DNA from: Pempheris klunzingeri
Taxonomy: Eukaryota; Chordata; Actinopteri; Acropomatiformes; Pempheridae
DNA length: 64,000 nt
Direction of reading: 5' to 3'
Assembly (NCBI RefSeq): GCF_042242105.1
Contig: NC_092028.1
Location: 15,051,338 to 15,115,337 of the forward strand
Positions 21,542 to 33,469 of this stretch are shown here, one piece after another (position 1 is the stretch's first letter; each line of letters opens with the position of its first letter). Under the pieces are notes generated by a model. The model did no database searches. It saw nothing but the letters and a program-made list of their open reading frames with translations, and was not told where the DNA came from. Made by a program: the position numbers and the translations under genes.

Positions 21542-24500
21542 TCAGACCTTCAGTATTTCCAAAGCAGAGGGCATGAAGTGCTTTTCATAACCTGACGTGG
21601 ACGGTTCTTCGCCCGATGAGCTCCAGCAATCCTCCCTGTCCTCCTCCTTCTCCTCCCTGTCCCTCTCCTCATCCGAGTCAACCATTTTACTGTACTCCTC
21701 TCTTCCATCTCTGCGGTGTTTCCTATGACATTCCTCTGTGATATCATCCTTCTTCTGATCGTCTTCGACCGCCGGCCTATTTAACCCATCGGGGTTGGAG
21801 GTTTTCTCAGAGGTTTTGAGAGCCCAGGACTGGATTTCAACAACCTCCAACAGAGATATTTTGGGATGCGGCTCATAGACGGGAATGCGGATCCAAGCCA
21901 CGGGGTCAGTAATCTACAGGGAGATCACGCAGAGAAACGTTTTTTTGGCATTTTGGTAACACACAATAACAAACTAGGACTTGACTACATTAGTGAGCGT
22001 GTGGCTGTTAACAGGATAAGCAGCTATCTGTGGAATAACAAAATAATTACTCAAGATGAACAATCAGTGTAAAGCCTGTTCCGAGGTAAGACCGCGGCTC
22101 ACAGGAGACAAAGAAGTCCTGTCATTTTGGTCAGTCTCTCACCTGGAATTTCTTCTGTCTGAAAATGTGGCTATTGCGTGGATCTGGCACTTTTTCATTT
22201 AAACATGGAGGAAAGAGTGGGCACGCTTTGCCTTCCCCCCGACAAGCACTGGCAGACACACAGGAGTAACAAAAACGTGAGACACAGTTCACAAACACAT
22301 AAACTCTCCATAATCAAAACTTGAACATTTAACTCATAACTCTGGTATGTTTAAACCTGGGCCTTATTGTGACATGTTTTGGGTTAGAAATGTGTGGTAG
22401 GTAGAAAAACTTTTAGAATTGGTTCAGTAGATCACCCCAGCAGGGAACTGGCTGTGAATGAGCTACAATGCAATGTAATCCTTTGAGGCAATTAATCAAA
22501 GTATGGCCACTGAAAGTACATGTTTATGCCACTGACAGGCTCAGATGTTAATTGAAGTGCCTGACAACATTACAGATAGGACCCCTAAAGAGACAGACCT
22601 CTAAGATCCTTCTTGTTTGACCAGAATTACCAATTTAACTGCTTGGTTCACCACCAGACTCCATTGACAAAAACAACAGTTCTACTTGGTAGGTGCTGGT
22701 CCATCACTGTTTAAAACAGTTTGTTTGTTTGTTTATTTGTGTGGCTTTGGTATTTTAAGGGTTAGTGTGGATCCAACACATTATCTGTATAACAGAATAA
22801 CATGAACAAACTAAACAATCAAGGCAGCAATAAAATAGCCAATGCCGTGTTCTGCAAGGTAAAATTACCGTTTTTATCAATGAAGTCTGGCGGGTTTGCA
22901 TATGTCAAAATAGAGCCCAAGTTTAAAAATAGTGGAGTTATCCTTTAATGTATTCATGGCTTCAATGTTCACATCACATATGAGATTTCATGAAAATTTG
23001 AATCAAGTAATCAAATTTTTACTCTTAGTCTATGAGCTCAGTTTTAGCACCCAAGTATCAAATACTCGTATTTTTGCTTATAAAAGTATCCCAAGTGTTA
23101 TGTCATTAAAGGTAAGCTGAAAATGTACAACACCAAATTCTTGCATGATAGTCGAAGCACTTACCAACAAATAGGAAAACAACTGTGATGTACCACGCTT
23201 GCAGATCAGATAGATATAGCAGAATACATCCATCCATCCATCCATTCATTATCTATACCAATTATCCTTATGGGTCGCAAGGGGGGGCTGGAGCCAATCC
23301 CAGCTGACTTTGGGGCGAGAGGCGGGGTACGCCCTGGACTGGTCGCCGGTCAATCACAGGGCCAACACATAGAGACAGACAAGAATTCACACTCACTCTC
23401 GCACCTACGGGCAATTTAGAGTCACCAATGGACCTAACCTGCGTCTCTTTGGACGGTGGGAGGGCGCCGTAGCACCCGGAGAAAACCCACGCAAGCACAG
23501 GGAGAACATGTCCAAACAGGAAAGGTTCAAGGTTCAAACCACAAACCTGCCACTGCACCACAGTGCTACCCTTTAGCAGAATACAGCTTCAGGAATATAA
23601 CATAAAGCAAAGACAACTTGTTAAATATGATTATCTCACCTGAATAAGACAATAAAGCATATCATAACTGCAACGCTTATTCCAACCAGGGCTGGTGTTA
23701 AGTGGGCTGGAAAAAGAGAGGGAGAGAATTGGGATGAAGGAGATAAACCAATTAAGCCTGTTTTGTTGTTAGAAACTTTAAATTACATCACTTTAAAAAA
23801 AAAACTCCTTAACCTCCATCCTAACCTTGTCACATTCAACCAAAAAACAGTTAAAATATATTGCAGTAATACCATAATCTTCATGGTTGTTTGCGCTGAA
23901 CCGTGTGGTGACATTTTCTCCTGGCCCGGCTGCAGTCACAGCTCTTATCCACACCTCGTACGCCTGCCCTGGATTCAGATGCAGCAGCTTGAAAGTCCTA
24001 TTTCCGTGTTGTGGGGATGCACTCACGTTGTACACTGGGAGAGACACATTTTTCAGAGTCAGGTATGGTAATCAGAGAGCAGCGGACAGATGTACAGATT
24101 TTGTGCACATCCACAGACTCCTGTATCATGATAAGCTGGTGTGAGGGAAAGCTGATTTGGTATCGTGTTACATATTGTCTTGTTGTTGTACTTGATGCTG
24201 TTTTTTAAGTTGAATTTTTCTAATTATTTTAGCAGTTTTTTGTATTCGGTCTAGAAGTGTGTTATGACTGTTTGCTTCCATTCACGTGAGGACAAATAAC
24301 AGGGTGAAAATGGACAGAGGACGTGAATGCATGTGCCGCATTTCAATGCAATCCATCTAACTGTTGTTGAGGCATTTTACTTAAAAGGCTTACATCTTTT
24401 TACACCCAGTGCAAAGCGGAACTGTAATTGCTAGCCTTGTTGTGAGCCTGCACAACAAGCAGACAGTCTGTTATTGTTTCTGCAGCATCCACCATTCAAA

Positions 24501-27500
24501 TAGCAATGCGCCAGGTGCGCCAGATTAATAAAGAGAATAAATACAACCTTGTTGTATGTTGTACTTTGAGCCCAGATTAAGCGCCGTTTAATAAGCAAAA
24601 GTTGGACAGGCCCTTATGCATGGTAGATAATGCGCTACAGATCATGTAAGTAGGGCCCAAAGCAAAAAATTTGACCCTCATGGCAGCACTGAATGAAAAA
24701 GTCTGTAACTAAAGCCATGAGGATACATCCTCTGGAAATCATGAATGCCAGTGCCAAACTTAGAGCCAACCTCTCGAATAGATGGCGAGATATTTTGCTG
24801 GAAACACTGAAAACCATGGTTGTGCTCAAGAGAAAAGTTTGCGGGATGACTAGTAGGATTTATCAGCGGGGAACAATGACTGTCTGTACAAAATTTCATG
24901 GCAATCCTTCAAAAAGTTGGAGCCATGTTTTTGATGTCATGCTGCTAGCATGGCTAAAGATGATCTGATGACAAATATATTAGATCCTATGACACAATCT
25001 TTGCTTCAAAATCACGTTTCCTAGGTTACCTAATTACTACAACTGTGTTGTACAATACATGGTCACTTTGTACCGTTTTGTCTGTCCACTCCTATTTGGT
25101 AGTACAGAATCACCCCTCTCTGCTCGAAGAGGGGAACCGGCTCCCAAAGCACGGTAGCATGTGTAGTGGCCATGGAAAACACCTTAAAGGATGGCACTCT
25201 GGGGGGGGCTGAAAAGTAACAGGATTGCAAGTTTATCTTGAGAGATGAGAGGTCAAAATCAGCTAAACAGGGTATTAAAAAAAAAAAAAATCAAACAAAG
25301 AACAATGCATAAATACTTACTTCCTTGAAGAGAATAGCCAACAGCAGATGAAAGGTGATGGACTTCGCTGCTGTATGATACTGTGAACAGGGACACTTGG
25401 TAGAGTGTGTGCTTTTTAAATTGACCTGTAGGTGGAGACACACATCAGTGGAAGACAGCCATTTTGAAATATTTAGGCAGCATTGTTGCACAAGACGTCT
25501 CGTCACCTCTGGCATGACTATGAAAGTAACCAAATCAAACAGACCTTTAAAAATTGTTGTCGTTTGGCTTTTGTTCACTTTGACCCAATCAAATCCTTGG
25601 CCAGGGGGACATCCTGCTTGTTTGTATTGCACCACATATTCCTTCAGGTTGTCAGAGAGCTGAGAGGGCACTGCCCAGGACACACTGAGGTACTCTTCAG
25701 TTATCTTGAGGTCAATAGTTTGATCATTTTTCTCTTTACCTGAGTAAGAGACAAGCGTTTTGTTAGTTCTCCTCAGCCGAAGAAAAAGGAGATATACAAA
25801 TGAAAGAATTAAGGAATGAATTCATACTGATATGTAATTATTAAACCATAATTTTTCAATGATCGTAACCCATAACTTTTAAGCCATAGCTTTTCATGCT
25901 AGTGTTGACAGTCTGGGCAACTGATACCTGGTACTGGCATGGCGAGATAAGAAGGCACTGTTGCACCATGAGCGTTGTAGGCTGACACACTGACAGACGA
26001 TACACCATTTAGAGAGGAAGTGAATCGACATTGCCTCTCATCACACACCAACGGGCCAACTGGCTCAGCCGTGGACACATTCATCAGCACCTTAGTGCCG
26101 CCATTGTAAACTAATGTGACTTCGTATCCCAGAATGAGACCGCAAGCCTGAGGAAGCCTCTGGGATGGGATGAGAGGAAGGAGAGCAAAGCCAGGGGTGA
26201 GTCTGCATGAAGCCAACCTCTAGTTCATTATGTTAACCAGAGAATAATGATTGTGGGTGATTTGTGTACCTACCTTCCATGTCAGAGCACAGTCAAAGCT
26301 TGCAGCAGATATCCCACAGTCTCTCCATACATCCAGCTCTCCAACAGGAACTGAACAAGGTAGGAGCAAAGACAGCAAGAGGGAGAGAAGTCGTTCATGG
26401 TTGTAGCAGAGAAAAGATTACACTATGCCTTCTGTTTAATCTTTTACTACTGTCAGCATACTGTGTCATATTAAAAATATTAAAATATTAAAGATTATCA
26501 AACGAAGAAGGTCACCAGTCATATGCCTACTCAAAGGAGTAGTTCGACATTTTGGGAATTTGCTTTCTCCCTGAGAATTAGATGAGAAGATCAATACCAC
26601 ACTGTCACTGCCACATGTCTGTAGAGTGAATATGAAGACACAGCTTGGGGCCGTTTAGCTTAGTTTAGCACAAAGACTGAATCCATTGGGAAACAGCCAA
26701 CCTGCCTCTGTCCATGGAAACCAAATCCACCCATCAGCACCATTAAAATTCACTACTTACCATTTATTGTTTGTTCAATCTGTACAAAAATCATAATGCA
26801 AAAATGAGAATTTGCCATTTCATCTTCGTCTTTTCTTATTTAGCATATATGAAAGTGTAATAATGTCCTCATCTAACCGTTTTAAACCGAACAGTTAAAG
26901 ACAGCATAAAACAAACAGAGGAAACATTTATCAAGTTCTTTGTCAATGCTACACTTGTGACCATGTCTCAAATGTGGACTCACCCGTCTCTGGGCTGCTC
27001 ATGCTATAGATTTCAGTCCAGTCACTCATCAAGCCAGTGCTACAGGCACAGCGAACTTGAAATTCATAGACTGTGCAGGACTGGAGACTGTCCAATATAT
27101 AGCTGGCGTAGAATCCATCCTCCTCCTGTGTAGGTCAGTCAACATGATACCGTTTTTTTGAAAGATTATCTTTACATCTTTACATGACATTAACTCACTC
27201 ATTTATTCATTTATTAGCACTGTCCCCTCACTGCTAATGTACTCAATTACACTGCTAACATACTCCATTACACAGTGTGGAGTAAGAAAAGGAAAATAGT
27301 GGACAAACAAAACCTAAATAAATCAAGCACCTCAAACCAGACTTGGTCTGCCTCAGTCCGACGTCGCACATTGCAGAGTCCCACAGAGAGCTCCAGTTGA
27401 TCACAGGTGGATGCCCAGTAAATCTCTAATGTGTCCTGCTGGCTCAATGTGACTTTAGGAGGAGGCGGCTTGACTAGAAACCGAGACAAACACCCAAAAA

Positions 27501-30376
27501 CAACTCAATATGAAACATCACTTAAATCAAAATCAATAATTTGAAAGATACATTTCAAGTCTGTACCATAATTTTCCATTGAAATAGATCAATTATCACA
27601 TAGTGCTATTATCATTATTAATGTGGTTATTATCTGTGTCTGTATTTATGAACCTGAATGTGCAGGACTGACTTACCGATATCTGCTGTATTAAACACAA
27701 CCTCCTGAGATCTGGCAGAACCGTGCTGGTTCTTAGCCTGGACCCAAACACGCAGTTCACCATGACTGGAAAAGTGCACCCGATGGATTAATCCGCTCAA
27801 ACTGGTCCCAGCGTTCACATGTCCCTCCCTAGAAAACAAGATAAGACAAGACTAGAGGAATAAAACTAATTCAGAAGGCTTCTCCCAGATTATTGTCATC
27901 AAAAAAGTTGTCTGGTGACTAAGACAAAGAATAAATTTGGTTGAATTTACTCAATATTTGCCCAGTGCAGGCTGTAGTCAGTGGGGATCTGAGGGTCCGG
28001 CCTCGAATCCCAAGTGCAGTGAATATTTTCCCAACAGTTACTGTCATCACATGGGATATAGCACTCAGGACTAGAGGGACGAGCAGGAGGACCTGCAGAA
28101 ATAAAGACAGTAAAGAGTAGTGATTTTCAGTTCATAGCACTTGAATGCTCACTTAACAACATAAGAAAAATGACATAAAAAATAATTTCAAATAAAACAT
28201 TATGTTTTAGGTGTAACGAATAAACTGGTAACGTAGTATTCTGCCCTGTAGCCGTGCCATCTGAAGACCACACAGGTTTGAATTCGTAAACAAAACACCA
28301 CTTAACGCCTTGTATGAGGAGCTATTTTAATCCATCTGATCCATTAGATCGGTGACACACACTAGACGGTGGCACACACTAAAATGTCTAAATCAAAATG
28401 CCACCACAATGAGTCACAACAAGCAACGGTATTGACCCACTGCAGGAAACTTCAAGGATATTAGTCACAAAAACTAACTACCAAAGAAATGCACAGGTAA
28501 AACAAGACTGATTTACTGTCCAGTTTTACTCTTGCGGATAGTTGTGGCTTTAGGCATATAATGCTTGTCTTGATAGCAAAAGAGAGAAAAAGAGGGAGAG
28601 CTAGAAAGCAATATATTGAAAAAGTGAGCTTAACCACAAGACAAAGGCAAAAACAGTCCTGTTCACTCATACATCCGCCCATACTACGCAAAAACTCACA
28701 CTCCTTTCTTTCAATTCGTCACAAGAGTGTCACCTTCAGCCACTTCTCATAAGCCAAACCACTTTTAGCGGCGATCAATGCAATATGCACACATCAAGGT
28801 GCAGGAAAGCACGCTGTCAGTAACATTAACAGGAAATGAGCACATGCTGTCATGCTGGGTCCAATTTACTGCGCCCCACCTTTGTCACTGCTTCTTCTTA
28901 AATACAGACAGTTGTGCATATTCATATCGGGTCACTCTACATATAAGAAACCTTATGGGCATGTGACCTGCACATTTAGCACAAGAGCTCTTTCTAAAAA
29001 CATGTGAAACTTGATGTAGTGTGTTGGAGCCAAAAAGCATGACGAAAGAAAATTAATTTGTATTTATATTTTGAACTGTTTTTTGGATCATTCATTGTTA
29101 TATATATATATTTTGATGAAATGTTACGTTGCTAGAATTATTCTAACCTCTACCTAACCTTCAGCAACCCACATGGAAAAGTTGCCCCCACATAGTGCCT
29201 TATGTAATCTGAACATAACCATTCCTTATTGTGGTTAGTTTTGACAGCACAGACATCATCAGTCTCAGCTTAAAAGTGCATCTACTGTTTATTGAGTTTA
29301 CTTAAAAAGTGAAAACAAAGCTTCGACAAACTCCTTCATGTTGCTTGAAACAGAGCTAATTTGACATACTTGGGTAGTTTATTCTCAAGTATGTCATTTC
29401 TTACGGGCTGATTATGTATTTTTATGCAAAAATCTACTCTGCAAATAAGTAGCCTACAGTTGTATTACATCCTGTAGCTGTTAAATAGATGTAGTGGAGT
29501 AAAAAGGGCAATGTTTCCCTCTGAAGGCAGTGGAGTGTAAAATAAAAGAAACACAAGCCAAGTAAAAGCACATAAGAATAAGAGGAAATAAACCATGCAA
29601 TACTTGAGGCAGAGACTCTGCCATATTTGGCCTCATCATCAATGGAGATGACAGGGAGTACAGAGAACTAACTCAGGACTTTGTGGACTGGGTGTTCACC
29701 TACACAATGAACTGGACTGGACTGACAACTCAAATGTACTTTATAGGAAAGGGCCGAGCAGACCCTATCTGCTCAGGAGGCTCGGCTCTTTTGGAGTTTA
29801 GGGGGCACTGCTTAAGACCTTCTACGACTCTGTTGTGGCATCAGCCATCTTATATGGAGTGGTCTGCTGGGGGAGCAGCATCACCGCTGCGGACAGGAAG
29901 AGACTGGACAAGTTCATGAAGAAGGCCAGCTCTGTCCTGGGTCGCCCCCTCGACACAGTGGAGGTGGTGAGAGGGAGAGGAGGAGGATGGCAACGCTATG
30001 AGCCATGCGAAAGAACCACTCCCACCCCACGATGGACACACCAGCACTGGAGTCACAGTGTCTGTCTGTGAAGGAGCAAAACCACAGGTCTTTCCTTCCT
30101 GTCAGACTCAAGAGCACTACACTGCCCTAAATCTGACTTTGTAATACCCCCCACTTGTACACTATGTTTTTTCTATTTTTCTATCATCTACCGTAGCTGT
30201 ACATCTTTTTTTTTTAAATATATCCTTATGTCTGCTGTGACATTATAAATTTCCCCGTTGTGGGACTAATAAAGGAATAGATTATCTAAACATATAAGCC
30301 TACCTGTTGGAGCAACGCAGTTGGCCAGGTCAACCAGCAAGATGGACAGAAGCCACCTTGTCACAAATGTGGCCAT
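21542..30376 (-). CDS. il27ra: Class I cytokine receptor, IL-27 receptor alpha (WSX-1)
   Basis: It is the likely ligand-binding chain for an IL-27-type cytokine, pairing with gp130 and signalling by JAK/STAT. Fourteen coding exons: 30304-30376, 27951-28092, 27677-27828, 27331-27473, 26984-27125, 26274-26350, 25928-26159, 25545-25739, 25321-25425, 25074-25208, 23873-24034, 23640-23706, 22143-22248 and 21542-21913. They give 2,103 nt (700 aa). In order: signal peptide MATFVTRWLLSILLV...; cytokine-binding module with paired cysteines (PCDDSNCW, IHCTWD) and a weak WSXWS (MSDWT); three fibronectin III domains; TM segment (ALVGISVAVMICFIVLF); Box 1-like VPDPRNSHIF; an acidic tail ending with tyrosine motif SGYEKHFMPSALEIL. 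The human IL27RA tail, as I recall it, has a closely similar GYEKHFLP motif. The rln3/rfx1 neighbours match human. A gp130/IL12RB-type relative is the alternative. Confidence 0.88.
22840..22955. repeat. Dispersed repeat fragment in il27ra intron
   Basis: It includes aagtctggcgggtttgcata and agtggagttatcctttaatg, phrases I recognise as recurrent in fish interspersed repeats. Boundaries are uncertain and it is non-coding. Confidence 0.3.
23225..23575 (-). mobile_element. Truncated retroelement 3' end with ATGG tail
   Basis: On the minus strand the sequence reads from cctgtttggacatgttctcc through the phrases for 'agtcagctgggattggctcc' to a (ATGG)n tail at 23228-23247. This is a very common fish repeat, probably the 3' end of a LINE-type (L2/Maui-like) retrotransposon. 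It lies between the transmembrane and Box 1 exons of il27ra. The family name is from memory and tentative. Confidence 0.55.
24640..24965. repeat. Dispersed repeat in il27ra intron
   Basis: It contains catgaggatacatcctctgg, gaaatcatgaatg and acaaaatttcatggcaatcc, matching the repeat type also seen near 350 and 4015. This is the longest of the three copies in the window. Confidence 0.45.
26525..26815. repeat. Dispersed fish repeat in il27ra intron
   Basis: It starts caaaggagtagttcgacatt and passes through ttagatgagaagatcaatac, gccgtttagcttagtttagc and gggaaacagccaacctgcct to ttgttcaatctgtacaaaaa. I recognise this string order as a high-copy teleost repeat. It is non-coding and its class is uncertain (SINE or DNA-derived). 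Confidence 0.6.
29640..30285 (+). mobile_element. Degenerate LINE fragment (reverse transcriptase C-terminal part and 3' UTR)
   Basis: Plus-strand translation gives DFVDW, then after a frameshift ASAILYGVVCWGSSITAADR and KKASSVLGRPLDTVE. This is the end of a non-LTR retrotransposon ORF2 seen widely in fish. It is followed by a 3' end with ccgttgtgggactaataaag. Frame breaks and missing upstream domains show it is dead. It is antisense to il27ra and ends about 20 nt from the splice donor of the signal-peptide exon. Confidence 0.75.
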
Positions 30377-30410
30377 TACATTTGGACCCAGGCCTCTGGC
30401 GGCTGTGGAA

Positions 30411-30536
<126 letters not shown>

Positions 30537-31018
30537 CCAATGTATCAGCCATGGATGCAATAGCCTGTAACAGCTACATTGCTCAGAGGAACCACCTATT
30601 TTGTTAGTGCCTTTGACAAAGTATAAGTAGAGAGCTACAACAATCAGCAACATGTGGAGAGGTTGCATCGAAACCTACAATACTGTCCATAAAAAGAACT
30701 AGATGTCGACAGTCTGACTGCCAGACACATTCCTGTGAGATGTACAGTTCATCAAATGTAAATGAGCTAATAGACACGTGGTACACAGGAGTAGGCAATA
30801 ACAACAAACTTCCTGCAAGCTCGTATCTGAATATAAGTCTGTCTCACATTATAGCGAGTTGTTTTGTTCTTCAGTGTTAGCCAACTATTTAAAGCTTTAT
30901 TATTATTACTGAGGCTTAGTTACAAGTTATTTACCTCATTGTTAGACCCACTGTGGTGGCTGTCGTACATCCTGCTGCGTTGTCAAGCTTCTGCTCACAA
31001 AGTTTCCGTTCTGCTTAC

Positions 31019-31100
31019 CGGCGTCGCTGACCCCGCCCATTTCTGAATTACTGATGATATAACATGTGTGACCACGCCCATGTACGCGCCCACGTCGAGT
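31019..31100 (-). promoter_or_regulatory. il27ra: Candidate il27ra 5' UTR exon and start region
   Basis: The minus strand has GCCG|GTAAGC, a good donor, ending an exon at 31019. It would splice to the acceptor at 30403. The start site is not identifiable. A GC-type ccccgccc box is at 31030-31038. Confidence 0.4.
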
Positions 31101-31995
31101 AGTCCTCACGTGCACGTCACAGTCTTAAAAACTCTGCCGAAAATGATTTACCATCTTCACAAAGAAGTAACACAGGGGATGATTTTTCATCATAGGCAAA
31201 CTTTTTGTAATATCAAAGGTTACCCATGGGACAGTACACTTTTATTCAAATACCATTAAAGTACTCTACTTGAGTATTTCCATTTTCTACTAATTTCTAC
31301 TCCAGAGACAACTATTGTGTTTTTTACTCCACTACATTTATTTGATAGGCTATAATATACTATAATATAATCTAATATAAGTCATTTTAAAAAATAGCAA
31401 TCCCACTATTTATTTATTTACTAAAATTTTCCAGCTATAGGCTATGTACTCGTTTCTTTTTTTAAGTGATTTTGTCCCAGTTTGCCAGTACTCAGGAACT
31501 GAGACAGCTAGCTAGTTAAACATTTCAACAAATATTTGCTTAAAGCAGCAGTAGGCAATATAATTTCATTATAATAGTGACTGGAATAACTTGACCATTG
31601 CATGTCACTTCATATGACAATATTCCCTGGCAACATGCAACAACAGGCTAGCCATGGAAGCCCTTGTTTGCACAGACTGTGGTTTGCTAGTTATTTGCTG
31701 GCTAACCCTGATTGGTTGTTTAATTCAGACCAGGTTTTTTAAAAACTGAATACAAAGCGGTAAGAACTCAGACACACATTTCTGTGTGCAACAAGTGCAA
31801 AATACCAGCAATCAACTTATAGTTTTCAAACAAGATAGACTTTAGTGACCTTTTATGCAGGAGTTATCAAATAATCTTAACAAAGTGTTTTATTCCCTTG
31901 AATTCTGAGGCACAAAATCGATTTAATACATAGAATAGATAAATGATAAAGTTACAAACATTATAATGTCAATATGGGAAGGACAAACTGAATAA
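31101..31995. other. Spacer between il27ra promoter and rln3 3' end, with a repeat fragment
   Basis: At 31230-31345 the sequence runs ttaaagtactctacttgagtatttcc then tttactccactacatttatt, a common fish repeat motif that is also partly seen at 62363-62710. Elsewhere no gene or RNA was recognised. Confidence 0.45.
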
Positions 31996-32004
31996 TTAAG
32001 GCTG

Positions 32005-32010
32005 TTTATT
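32005..32010 (-). terminator. rln3: Poly(A) signal of rln3
   Basis: tttatt (AATAAA on the minus strand) lies about 265 nt downstream of the rln3 stop codon. Confidence 0.55.
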
Positions 32011-32274
32011 ACAAAGCCTACAATACATTTGTAACAGAAATACAGACATTTTGGACACATGGCAGCCCTTTCCATACACCTCATAGACACAGCAACAATT
32101 CAAACATTTCATATGGTCGGTTAACTGAAAGACACTGGATTTAAAATGACCTAACATTCATGGGAAGTGGAAAAAAAAAGGAGAGGGTGTTTGTGTGCAT
32201 GTGTGTCTGTTCGTGTGCTCAAATGTACAGTATATGTCTGCAGGTGCACTGGCTCAGATGGCGGAGGTCGACTC

Positions 32275-33321
32275 TCAGCACAGGGAGCTGATCTCGCTCT
32301 TGCTGCAGCCCCACTTGCAGCAGGCGTTGGACAGGCCCACCACCACGTCCCGGCCCTTTCGGTCAGCCTTGCGCAGGGCTTCCAGGATCTCCTCGGTGAT
32401 GAAAGAGCGGGTCGGCCTGCTAAACACTCCCTCCTGGTTGTCTCTCGGTGTGAAGCTCAGGTCTCGGTTCCTTTCGAGGAGACTCTCCACCACGGTGTTG
32501 TGACTCAAACTCTCTGAGGACTCCTCCTGACGGGAGCTGAATGGGTCCTCTGAAAAGTCTGATGTGCAGGTGAACCATTAGTGAACACTTTTTCTTTTCT
32601 CTCGAACCAAGAGCTTAAATTCGAGGTTGTGCCTGTTCACTACTATATTGTATAATAACTGCTGAAGTTGGCACGGTGGAGGAAGTGAGTCTTACAAGTC
32701 TCAAGGAAATTTCTGGGAAAAATGCCAAATTCATCTTGTTTACCACCAATACAAGCATAAAATTGCATCCTTTAAGAATCAAATGGGAGTTCTTTTAAAT
32801 GAAAGAAGTAAATGAGAATCATAGCTCTCTCATACCAGCATACATCATCCATAATTTAAATACCAAACAACATTCAATAGAAATGTGTGTTTAGAATTAC
32901 TTATAATTTCCTTCCCCCTCAAGTGAAGTTATAATCTGCATATGCTTTTCTGCTCAGCTGCACACAAATGAGCAGAAGAAAATAAAACCAGAAACTTCAT
33001 CATGAGCATACAATTAAATCACAGGGATCTGCAGAAAACACAAACTATCATGAAATGAGAAATTGTTGATCTCATACAATGAGCAGCTACGTCTTCACTC
33101 ACCAGATGAAACCCTCACTAAGGTCACTAATAATGAAGATGTTGCACCTTCAGCGTCTTACCTGCACTCCTGAGTGACCGTCTCCATCGTGAGCCTCCGC
33201 AAGTGAAGATGACTGCCCGAATGAACTCACGGCCACATAGCTTCACCCCGTATGCTGGGTCGTCCATGGGCTGAACCCCAGCCACCAGCAGACACACAGC
33301 CAATATAACTGCTTTCCACAT
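32275..33321 (-). CDS. rln3: Relaxin-3 preprohormone
   Basis: Relaxin-3 is a secreted neuropeptide of the insulin/relaxin family acting on RXFP-type GPCRs, mostly in brain. Two exons, 33162-33321 and 32275-32558, give 444 nt (147 aa), the family's usual size and gene structure. The signal peptide is MWKAVILAVCLLVAGV.... The B chain has YGVKLCGREFIRAVIFTCGG with the receptor-binding RxxxRxxI signature (REFIRAVI), ending SRW followed by RR. The C-peptide is acidic/serine-rich. A basic site (RKGR) precedes A chain DVVVGLSNACCKWGCSKSEI, ending SSLC. All six cysteines are present. Teleosts have rln3a and rln3b; I cannot assign which without a tree. The neighbours il27ra and rfx1 match human RLN3. 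Confidence 0.97.
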
Positions 33322-33452
33322 AGTACCCCAAGGGTAAAAAAGAGCAAAATAGAAGTGGTTAAAATGACAGGAGATTATTTGGTTTGAGCAACACTTAGCT
33401 TTCTGTCTCCCAGTTTGCAAGAGCTGTGACTTTCTAGGTGACCCAGGCGTGG

Positions 33453-33460
33453 TTTATAAA
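33453..33460 (-). promoter_or_regulatory. rln3: TATA box of rln3
   Basis: TTTATAAA (self-complementary) lies about 130 nt upstream of the rln3 start codon, so transcription would begin near 33425. A TATA promoter suits a tissue-restricted hormone gene and contrasts with the housekeeping neighbours. Confidence 0.6.
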
Positions 33461-33469
33461 GGGCTTTGG

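Noticed and set aside
23163-23207. Possible extra il27ra exon with a GTAAGT donor between the TM exon and the Box 1 exon
   Set aside because: The acceptor is weak, and direct joining of 23640 to 22248 is in phase and gives a normal receptor. Including it would not keep frame sensibly.
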